From the NCBI GenBank assembly GCA_016840025.1, contig JAEOTF010000150.1, positions 1 to 6,115 on the forward strand: a DNA stretch of 6,115 bases. The letters run 5' to 3'. Under the pieces are notes generated by a model. It ran no database searches and was not told the origin of the DNA. It worked only from the letters and a program-made list of their open reading frames with translations. The stretch comes from Candidatus Hodarchaeota archaeon (GTDB lineage Archaea > Asgardarchaeota > Heimdallarchaeia > Hodarchaeales > YT1-039). A program made the position numbers and the translations under genes. This document shows positions 1 to 5,408 of the stretch, piece by piece. Each line of letters begins with the position of its first letter. The first letter of the stretch is position 1.

Positions 1-1
1 A

Positions 2-254
2 ATTTTAGAATATATGACCTTAAGAAAACCTGTTGTCTCAACAAGATTAGGGGCAGAAGGCATCCTTGTCGAAAATGGCAAAAACATCATTTTAACAGAT
101 GATATGAATGAATTTGCAAATCAAATTAAGTCTGATTATTGATTTCGACCGAAGAGAAAAAATTGGTAAGAATGCACGAGAACTAATTGAAAAAAAATAT
201 GATTGGATGTCCATTGTCAAAGAGTTTCATGAAGAAGTCATTGAAGCTATATGA
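2..254 (+). pseudogene. GT4-type glycosyltransferase, C-terminal end, frame broken
   Basis: This is the tail of a GT-B fold glycosyltransferase (Glycos_transf_1 domain), which would transfer a sugar from a nucleotide donor during glycan assembly in the cytoplasm. The frame from position 2 reads ILEYMTLRKPVVSTRLGAEG and then VENGKNIIL, matching the family's donor-binding segment: a conserved Glu, then PVVST, then GAEGI. It stops at TGA 140-142. The family pattern resumes one frame over, with DFDRREKIGKNAREL and then EKKYDWMSIV, ending at TGA 252-254. These normally form one helical C-terminus, so a single base has been lost or gained between about 108 and 139, where both frames are open. The N-terminus lies left of the window. 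Decay or a sequencing error both fit; no classical slippery site is seen. The family call is firm, the acceptor unknown. Confidence 0.75.
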
Positions 255-429
255 TAATGGTGGCTTGTTCTACAGGAAGGTTACCTCTTCATATTATGAA
301 TTTCTGCCTACAATTTAATATACTGTTTTGTATCACTTTCGTTACATTTCTGCGCTAGCTAGCATTATGCCTTCATCGATTCTCATCTTGCAGTTCAAAC
401 GCGAAATTTTTCACATTCACAGTCAAACC

Positions 430-458
430 TTACTATCGGATACCCAAGACCTTATACT
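430..458 (+). promoter_or_regulatory. Candidate sigma70-type promoter for the methyltransferase at 485
   Basis: TATACT at 453-458 matches five of six bases of the bacterial -10 box. TTACTA at 430-435, 17 bases upstream, is a poor -35 box (three of six). Transcription would begin near 465, leaving a leader of about 20 bases with no clear Shine-Dalgarno sequence. Such boxes arise easily by chance in AT-rich DNA, so this is only a candidate. Confidence 0.25.
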
Positions 459-484
459 TATGTTGAGAAGAATTCTTACTAACC

Positions 485-1228
485 ATGGAAATTGATTTAA
501 CAAAATATGATACGGATAAATCACAGGATTACTTGAACATTTACGAAGATTTTTTTTCACCATTAAAAAATATGCCTGTGAAACTATTAGAGCTTGGTGT
601 CGACAATGGTGGGTCGCTTCTACTTTGGAGAGACTATTTTGTGAATGGAACTATCATAGGATTAGATAAGAAGCCAGTGATTGTCCCAGATAACACGGAC
701 AGAATACGAATTTATCAAGGACTACAACAAGATATAGAATTACTAGATAGAATTAGAACGGAAACTGCTCCTAGAGGTTTTGACATCATAATAGATGATG
801 CATCACATATTGCGGAAATGACCAAAACCAGTTTTTGGCATCTTTTTAGAAAACATTTGAAATCTGGAGGCATATATGCAATTGAAGACTGGGGTACAGG
901 TTATTGGGATATTTGGCCTGACGGATCAAGATATGAAAAACTCAAAAACAAAAAGAATTTTATTTATTCAATATCATCTAAGGCTATTTTAAAACATTTT
1001 GTCGCGCGCGCTCTCTGTAAAAATAAATCTTTAAGTTTTTTAAAGAGAAATTTAGTTAAGAGGTTTCCCAGTCATGAATACGGTATGGTCGGATTTGTTA
1101 AACAGTTGATTGACGAATGTGGAATTGATAATGCAACACATCAAAAATTTGGTCATCCTCCAGCTAGACAATCAATTTTTTTGAAAATGCAAGTTTCTAA
1201 AGGTCAAGTAATAATTGTTAAAAAATGA
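485..1228 (+). CDS. MycE/macrocin-type sugar O-methyltransferase domain protein
   Basis: This 247-residue protein is a class I SAM-dependent methyltransferase resembling the catalytic domain of the metal-dependent sugar O-methyltransferases (mycinamicin MycE, macrocin and rhamnosyl O-methyltransferases). The N-terminal KYDTDKS and YLNIYEDFF (residues 7-24) are typical of the family. The SAM-binding motif LLELGVDNGGS is at 34-44, followed by the acidic residue of GLDKKP near 61. IIDDASH at 102-108 and IEDWGTGYW at 133-141 carry the Asp, Glu and Asp expected to bind Mg2+ and the His expected as general base; this assignment is by analogy to MycE from memory. MycE also has an N-terminal auxiliary domain that is absent here. 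ATG 485 is the first start after the stop at 464, without a good Shine-Dalgarno. The C-terminal third (about 150-247) is very AT-rich, except for a CGCGCGCGC tract at 1003-1011. A deoxyhexose acceptor is inference. Confidence 0.85.
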   Translation: MEIDLTKYDTDKSQDYLNIYEDFFSPLKNMPVKLLELGVDNGGSLLLWRDYFVNGTIIGLDKKPVIVPDNTDRIRIYQGLQQDIELLDRIRTETAPRGFDIIIDDASHIAEMTKTSFWHLFRKHLKSGGIYAIEDWGTGYWDIWPDGSRYEKLKNKKNFIYSISSKAILKHFVARALCKNKSLSFLKRNLVKRFPSHEYGMVGFVKQLIDECGIDNATHQKFGHPPARQSIFLKMQVSKGQVIIVKK

Positions 1229-1311
1229 TTAGATATTTTTTTCTTTTTCTCAGCATACCGTTTTCATTCATTTTTTAATATCTAGAATTTTACAGGATTT
1301 TGGTATTTAGC

Positions 1312-1385
1312 TTTGGAAGATTTATGGTTATAATAGGAAAATTTTTCAGTAGGTACTAAGCAAAAAGTTAAGAAAATCTTCCAAA
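1312..1385. repeat. Perfect 12-bp inverted repeat, 50-bp spacer
   Basis: TTTGGAAGATTT at 1312-1323 is exactly reversed and complemented by AAATCTTCCAAA at 1374-1385. The match does not extend on either side. The whole unit is 74 bp, lies between genes, and shows no obvious target-site duplication. It could be a long-loop hairpin in RNA, a dyad for a DNA-binding protein, or the ends of a degenerate miniature element. The repeat itself is certain; its role is not known. Confidence 0.7.
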
Positions 1386-1431
1386 TAAAACTCAAACACA
1401 GTTACTTATCTGTAAAATATTTACTGTCATC

Positions 1432-1441
1432 TAGCGCGCGC
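1432..1441. repeat. TAGCGCGCGC tract, copy 1
   Basis: A ten-base alternating GC tract in a strongly AT-rich gap, followed directly by ATGCG. The identical ten bases occur again at 3377-3386, also between genes. Function unknown. Confidence 0.6.
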
Positions 1442-1547
1442 ATGCGACTCAATCACGCACTTTATATGAAATTAATTAATATCATAACGTTCTCTTAATT
1501 TAATTGAATCAGATCTATAGCACACGCTTGGGTAAAGACGCGTTGGT

Positions 1548-2495
1548 TTGGAAAAAGTATTGAACTATCCCAAAGTTTCAATCATAATTCTCAACTGGAA
1601 CAGTTATGAGGACACCATAGAATGTCTGGAGTCCCTCAAAAAGATAACCTATCCTAATTACGATGTTGTCATCGTAGATAATGCCTCAAGTGGCGATGAT
1701 GTTAAGATTCTAAATAACAAATATGGAGACTACATCCACATAATTGCCAATGACCAAAACTTCGGGTTTCCTGGTGGATGCAACATTGGCATGAGGTATG
1801 CTCTGAGTGAGGGCGCTGAGTATCTGCTTTTACTGAATAATGATACTGTCGTCGATCCTGAATTTTTAACTGAGCTTGTCCAGGTTGCCGAGAGTGAGCC
1901 ATTGATCGGTATTGCGGGATCAAAGATCTATTACTACGCTCATCCTGAAAGCATAGAGAGTGCTGGAGGGAGAATAAGGTGGTGGTTGGGGCATTTTGAG
2001 GTCTACGGCAAAATAAAGGATATGGGTCAATGGGATGAAGTTGCCGAGCGGGATTTTGTATATGGAACCTCTTTCATAATAAAGAAAAAGTTGATAGACC
2101 GGATATCATTTATGGACCCCTATTTCTTCTTCGGTGTTGAAGAATATGATTACTGCACCAAGGCAAAGCGGGCAGGCTTCAAGGTTGTTTATGTACCCCA
2201 CTCAAAAGTGTGGCATAAAAAAGGAGCTAGCAGCTCAAAACTACCACAATTTTCTGAAATCCAAGACAAGGTAAAAAATAAGCAGGGATGGCGACAATAC
2301 AAGTATTTTTACCGGTTCTTTCGTCGATATTGTCCACCAGTACTCTTCATCGTGCCCTTTGTGGCGCATGTTACCCTAGCAGGGTCTTTTCTTTTCTTTT
2401 TGTCGCATGCCGATTTCAAGACAATCAGGATGGGGGGAGCAAGGAGATTGAAATCTCTTTTCGGTTGGACCGGTAAACCGCGCTTCCGACATTAA
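1548..2495 (+). CDS. Glycosyltransferase family 2, rhamnosyltransferase-like
   Basis: This 315-residue protein is a GT-A fold inverting glycosyltransferase of family 2, close in layout to WbbL-type rhamnosyltransferases that add a deoxysugar to a growing lipid-linked glycan at the inner face of the membrane. VSIIILNWNSY (10-20) and IVDNASSGD (42-50) form the nucleotide-binding part. NFGFPGGCNIGM is at 71-82, LLLNNDT with the metal-binding NND at 94-100, and FFGVEEYDYC with the probable catalytic acidic residues at 194-203. A C-terminal hydrophobic stretch (about 263-286) may bind the membrane. No ATG fits: after the stop at 1533 the only plausible starts are TTG 1548 and TTG 1560, and 1548 gives the longer product. 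Base composition is richer in G+C than the genes on either side, suggesting separate origin. Family is certain; the sugar is inferred. Confidence 0.88.
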   Translation: MEKVLNYPKVSIIILNWNSYEDTIECLESLKKITYPNYDVVIVDNASSGDDVKILNNKYGDYIHIIANDQNFGFPGGCNIGMRYALSEGAEYLLLLNNDTVVDPEFLTELVQVAESEPLIGIAGSKIYYYAHPESIESAGGRIRWWLGHFEVYGKIKDMGQWDEVAERDFVYGTSFIIKKKLIDRISFMDPYFFFGVEEYDYCTKAKRAGFKVVYVPHSKVWHKKGASSSKLPQFSEIQDKVKNKQGWRQYKYFYRFFRRYCPPVLFIVPFVAHVTLAGSFLFFLSHADFKTIRMGGARRLKSLFGWTGKPRFRH

Positions 2496-2694
2496 CACGT
2501 GCCAATGTCTTTCGTCTAATAGTTCTCTCCAGTCTTGGTTTTGTTACAGTTATCTCACAATGCTTAGTTGTTCGCCATAATATTTGCCAGGAAGACATAA
2601 TTCTACTACAGATTGTGCTTTAATGTGAACAATAGTGTGCGCGATAGAATATAAATTCAAATAGATTAGATTTGTTTAAATAAATTGTTATTCA

Positions 2695-3375
2695 ATGTGT
2701 GATATTTCAGTATTAGATTTCTTCATAGAGTATGCCGAAATAGATGATTTCAGAGATAAGAGAATACTTGAGGTTGGTAGTAGATATGTTAATGGTAGCG
2801 TAAGGCCACTTATAGAAAGGTTCTGTAATCCTACTGAATATATCGGCATTGATATTGAGGCCGGCAAGTATGTTGATAGAGTAGTTTCTATTGAAGAGAT
2901 CCTTGATCATTTTGGACCTGAATCTTTTGATACTTTGATCAGTACTGAGTCTATAGAGCACTTCAAGGATTGGCGATTAGCAATAAATAATATGAAGAGA
3001 GTCTTGAGGCCTTACGGCAGAATCTACCTTACGACTCGCAATAAAGGATTTCCTTATCACTCTTTCCCTTTCGACTTTTGGAGATATGAGAAAGAAGATC
3101 TTGAAGAGATTTTCTGTGATTTTGAAATATTTAATTTAAATACTGACGATCTTAATTATGGAACGTTTCTAAGAGCTGCTAAACCAATATCTTGGAATGC
3201 TATTGACTTATCAGATATAGATCTTTATTCGATCATTATAGGTAAAAGAACCAGAGAGATTAAAGACCTATCGGATATGCATCTGGCCAGAAGAGTGAAG
3301 ACATTTATTCTATACAAAGTCGTAAATATTTTACGCAGAAGAATGAAAAGACTATATCGAATGGGAATGGCATAG
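2695..3375 (+). CDS. Class I SAM-dependent methyltransferase (Methyltransf_11/23 type)
   Basis: This 226-residue protein has a Rossmann-type methyltransferase core. The SAM motif ILEVGSRYVNGS is at 24-35, the acidic ribose-binding Asp in GIDIEAG at 51-57, FDTLISTESIEHFKDW at 78-93 (the post-II region with the usual Glu and His), and LRPYGRIYLTTRNKG at 104-118. The FPFDFWRYEKEDL segment at 124-136 is common in methyltransferases of polysaccharide and glycopeptide clusters. The end (about 199-222) is strongly basic and may touch a membrane or the glycan. ATG 2695 is the first start after the stop at 2677; no Shine-Dalgarno is seen in the AT-rich leader. It stands alone, 199 bp after the glycosyltransferase and facing the minus-strand gene. 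It probably methylates a sugar or a glycan end, but the acceptor cannot be read. Confidence 0.82.
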   Translation: MCDISVLDFFIEYAEIDDFRDKRILEVGSRYVNGSVRPLIERFCNPTEYIGIDIEAGKYVDRVVSIEEILDHFGPESFDTLISTESIEHFKDWRLAINNMKRVLRPYGRIYLTTRNKGFPYHSFPFDFWRYEKEDLEEIFCDFEIFNLNTDDLNYGTFLRAAKPISWNAIDLSDIDLYSIIIGKRTREIKDLSDMHLARRVKTFILYKVVNILRRRMKRLYRMGMA

Positions 3376-3376
3376 G

Positions 3377-3386
3377 TAGCGCGCGC
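3377..3386. repeat. TAGCGCGCGC tract, copy 2
   Basis: Identical to the ten bases at 1432-1441 and located two bases after the stop codon of the preceding gene. It sits in the 121-bp gap between two convergent genes. A related GCGCAC stretch lies at 3419-3424. Function unknown. Confidence 0.6.
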
Positions 3387-3496
3387 TGACCCATGAATAA
3401 ACATCTTGAATATTGAAGCGCACGCCAACAATAATTTGATTATTTTCCAAACTGATCTAATCACACTCTCAATCTTAGAAAATAATGATTTCACAT

Positions 3497-4288
3497 TCAG
3501 TGTTGGGCGTAAAGGTGACCTTGGCTGAGTTCTAAATTCCTCCTTGTAATTGGAATCCATTTTTCGACCTGAGTGAGAGAGTAACCTTGTTGCAATAAAA
3601 ACTCGGCAACCTTTTGATCATTTGTAAAGTGCAACTCGATGACCATCTCTGGTTTACAATTGCTGATTATTTCCAACATACCTTGCAAAACATCCAATTC
3701 CATTCCTTCGACGTCGATTTTGACAAAGTCTGGAGGGGGAAGGTTATAGGTTTTAACTAAGTTATCCAGCGATTCCACCTCTATTTTTATTTCCGAAAGA
3801 TCTTTTCGACCCGAGAACATTCCTTTCCTGCCGACGTTTGCCGTTCCGCGTGCTGGCAGTCGGCTGGGAATCAGGAAATTCAAGGTTTTTCTTTTGGAAC
3901 CAACACCTGTTTGGATAGGTTTGATGTTGTCGAAATCGTTCAAAGCGATGTGGTCGAGAATTGCTCGGAAATTTATGGGGTTTGGCTCGAAGGTAATAAC
4001 CTTGCCACCATCTCCAACTTTTCTGGCAAAAAATATGGCTATCATGCCGTGGAAACCTCCTAAATCATAAACCGTCTTTCCTTCCAAGAGGAGAGCATTC
4101 AGGAGTTGGTGTTCTGGAGGCAGAGTCCATTTTGGGATAAAACCGAAGCCTCCACGGCGCCGGAGTCCAGTGGTAAGGCGCCCACTGGCCTCGGTGTAGA
4201 CCAAATTTTTAGTAACTGACTCCAGCATCGATAATAAAGGGATAAGAGCTCGTGATTTTATAGGGCGTGTACTAAATGGTAGTGTCAT
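3497..4288 (-). CDS. FkbM-family methyltransferase
   Basis: This 263-residue protein belongs to the FkbM family of SAM-dependent O-methyltransferases, often found in polysaccharide and polyketide clusters. Motif I reads TVYDLGGFHGMIAIFFA at 72-88, then KVITFEPNPINF at 96-107 carrying the family FEPNP signature. SLDNLV at 173-178 is followed by PPDFVKIDVEGMELDVLQGM at 185-204, the family hallmark. IELH at 217-220 closes the core. The first 55 residues are a basic, family-poor extension (TTGLRRRGGFG), so a later start such as Met 21 is possible; ATG 4288 has no clear Shine-Dalgarno. It is the only minus-strand gene, convergent with its left neighbour and divergent from its right one. Its coding sequence is distinctly richer in G+C, with a peak of 40 of 60 at 4141-4200. 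This marks it as a likely separate acquisition. Acceptor unknown. Confidence 0.86.
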   Translation of the reverse strand: MTLPFSTRPIKSRALIPLLSMLESVTKNLVYTEASGRLTTGLRRRGGFGFIPKWTLPPEHQLLNALLLEGKTVYDLGGFHGMIAIFFARKVGDGGKVITFEPNPINFRAILDHIALNDFDNIKPIQTGVGSKRKTLNFLIPSRLPARGTANVGRKGMFSGRKDLSEIKIEVESLDNLVKTYNLPPPDFVKIDVEGMELDVLQGMLEIISNCKPEMVIELHFTNDQKVAEFLLQQGYSLTQVEKWIPITRRNLELSQGHLYAQH

Positions 4289-4482
4289 CGCTTACCAACT
4301 ATAATTCATCATCTGCATAAGGATGTCGGAGAAAATAATATTTAATGTATGTTAGTAGATTGCATAGCAGGTGCGCAGCAAGTTGGTGGAGAAACAATCA
4401 AATGCTAGGAATCCATGGCGTTTATTTTATGAAGGGAACTCCTGACGAATACAGAAAACCATAGCGCCGCTAAATAATAAAA

Positions 4483-4512
4483 TTGACTTAAAACAAATGA
4501 TTCTGCTAAGAT
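4483..4512 (+). promoter_or_regulatory. Candidate sigma70-type promoter for the CmoA-like gene
   Basis: TTGACT at 4483-4488 matches five of six bases of the -35 consensus and TAAGAT at 4507-4512 matches four of six of the -10 consensus, with an 18-base spacer. It would give a leader of roughly 100 bases before the AGGAGG site at 4608. It is the best promoter-like pair found in the window and supports a bacterial source. It would probably also serve the FkbM gene at 5409. Confidence 0.4.
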
Positions 4513-4607
4513 GTTTAGATCAACAAACCATATTAAATTCCATTTTTCCAATATGATGAGCATTAATTAAGGGTAATAAACATTACATGAAGTGATAAGA
4601 TGCAACT

Positions 4608-4613
4608 AGGAGG
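4608..4613 (+). promoter_or_regulatory. AGGAGG ribosome binding site that decides the start of the CmoA-like gene
   Basis: A perfect AGGAGG lies 8 bases upstream of an in-frame ATA codon at 4622-4624. The GTG at 4694 has no comparable signal in front of it. The site therefore argues that translation starts near 4622 rather than 4694. It is the only strong Shine-Dalgarno sequence seen in the window. Confidence 0.6.
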
Positions 4614-4621
4614 CATTTGAA

Positions 4622-5347
4622 ATAGCTTCAGCCTCGTTCCGAATTGAAGAGAAAAACGGAGTTTATGGCAGACAGTGGCGTTTCGATTCGAAGGTGGCAA
4701 ACATATTTGAAGATCATATTCGTAGAAGCGTACCATACTATGACGAGATCCACCGCATGATTGTCGAGTTATCTGATTGGTTTCTTAGTAATTCAAGTAT
4801 TGTCTACGATCTAGGAACATCTACAGGAGAAGCTATTCAAAGAATTCATGGTAGACATGTGGATAAAGATCTTAGATTCATCGCAGTTGATATCTCAGAG
4901 GAAATGATTGAGAAAGCAAAGAAAAAATTAATTGAAGTGCCGAATGTGCAATTCTTAGCCTCAGACTTGAACAAGCCTTTCTTTATAGAAAACGCAAGTC
5001 TCGTCTTAAGTATACTAACACTACAATTCTTGAAACCTGATTCTAGGCCAAGATTGTTAGAAGAGATCTATAATGGTCTTCATAAAGGTGGAGCTCTAAT
5101 TCTTGTAGAAAAAACTTTGGGTAACACACCTAGATTCAATCAAATGTGGATTGAACTTCATCATGATATGAAGCTTCAGAATAACCTCGTGGAAGAAGAG
5201 ATTTATGCTAAGGACCGCAGCCTAAGAGGGACGTTAGTTCCGTACTCGGTTGGAGCAAACATGAAACTTATTCGTAGAGCTGGCTTTCAAGATATTGAGG
5301 TTTTTTTCAAGTGGTATAATTGGGTCGGTATTCTAGCAGTAAAATAA
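4622..5347 (+). CDS. CmoA-like SAM-dependent methyltransferase / possible carboxy-SAM synthase homologue
   Basis: This protein resembles E. coli CmoA, which makes carboxy-SAM from SAM and prephenate for tRNA wobble uridine modification. Shared segments, numbered from GTG 4694, are IRRSVPYYDEI (9-19), VYDLGTSTGEA (37-47), AVDISEEMIEKA (64-75), LQFLKP (110-115), IYNGLHKGGALILVEK (125-140), LHHDMK (155-160) and a matching C-terminus. CmoA also has W-x-F-D-x-x-V just before this; here WRFDSKV is encoded at 4676-4696, mostly upstream of the GTG, so 4694 is too late. The frame is open from 4610 but holds no other ATG, GTG or TTG. ATA 4622, 8 bases after AGGAGG, is the best start; ATT 4643 is an alternative. 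The region of CmoA Arg199 (recalled from the literature) aligns to KDRSL (173-177), with the Arg shifted by one, so carboxy-SAM synthesis is uncertain. Setting among glycan genes suggests another acceptor. Confidence 0.8.
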   Translation: MASASFRIEEKNGVYGRQWRFDSKVANIFEDHIRRSVPYYDEIHRMIVELSDWFLSNSSIVYDLGTSTGEAIQRIHGRHVDKDLRFIAVDISEEMIEKAKKKLIEVPNVQFLASDLNKPFFIENASLVLSILTLQFLKPDSRPRLLEEIYNGLHKGGALILVEKTLGNTPRFNQMWIELHHDMKLQNNLVEEEIYAKDRSLRGTLVPYSVGANMKLIRRAGFQDIEVFFKWYNWVGILAVK

Positions 5348-5408
5348 AAGAATAATAACGGGCTCTAATTTCTGTAAATTTTGTTATGAGCCTCCAAGGT
5401 TTGATTGC

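Larger units (their letters stand above)
1229..1547. other. 319-bp gap with no supported gene
   Basis: This AT-rich stretch follows the methyltransferase stop. It begins with a T-rich tract (about 1234-1249) flanked by the inverted pair TAGATATT (1230-1237) and AATATCTA (1277-1284), which could help end transcription. An ATG at 1225 overlaps the preceding stop as ATGA and opens a 17-codon hydrophobic peptide ending at 1278. The same frame then runs on from 1279 to a stop at 1357-1359 with another hydrophobic segment. It also contains a 12-bp inverted repeat and a TAGCGCGCGC tract, listed separately. No convincing promoter for the gene at 1548 was found. Confidence 0.6.
4289..4621. other. Divergent intergenic region, no supported gene
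   Basis: This 333-bp gap separates the minus-strand FkbM gene from the plus-strand CmoA-like gene and should hold promoters for both. A promoter-like pair for the plus strand is listed separately. The longest open stretch is 39 codons from ATG 4345 to TAG 4464 on the plus strand. Its product has no recognisable motif and no ribosome binding site, so it is not called. No strong hairpin or operator-like dyad was seen. Confidence 0.6.

Noticed and set aside
354..363. Palindrome GCTAGCTAGC in the 255-484 gap
   Set aside because: A single ten-base palindrome without a second copy in the window or a position tied to a promoter.
1702..1923. 73-codon minus-strand reading frame inside the GT2 gene
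   Set aside because: It lies entirely within a well-supported glycosyltransferase, has no recognisable motif and no ribosome binding site.
2288..2476. 62-codon plus-strand reading frame overlapping the GT2 C-terminus
   Set aside because: Another frame of the same gene; the product has no family features.
2649..2656. TATAAATT upstream of the gene at 2695, considered as an archaeal TATA box
   Set aside because: No BRE-like element is evident and such words are frequent in this AT-rich gap; other signals favour a bacterial source.
2713..2961. 82-codon minus-strand reading frame within the 2695-3375 methyltransferase
   Set aside because: Antisense to conserved methyltransferase motifs, with no similarity of its own.
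3439..3486. 9-bp inverted repeat (ATTATTTTC / GAAAATAAT) between convergent genes, considered as a two-way terminator
   Set aside because: The loop is 30 bases, the stem is nearly all A-T, and no T-run follows in the expected place; chance is likely in such AT-rich sequence.
3225..3560. 111-codon minus-strand reading frame spanning the convergent gap
   Set aside because: It overlaps conserved coding sequence on both sides in the wrong frame and has no recognisable domain.
4345..4464. 39-codon open frame in the divergent intergenic region
   Set aside because: No Shine-Dalgarno, no recognised motif, and a length expected by chance.
5355..5392. Possible terminator after the CmoA-like gene (GGCTC 5361-5365 with GAGCC 5388-5392; ATAAC 5355-5359 with GTTAT 5383-5387)
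   Set aside because: The two stems are interleaved rather than nested, the longest is 5 bp with a 22-base loop, and there is no T-run.
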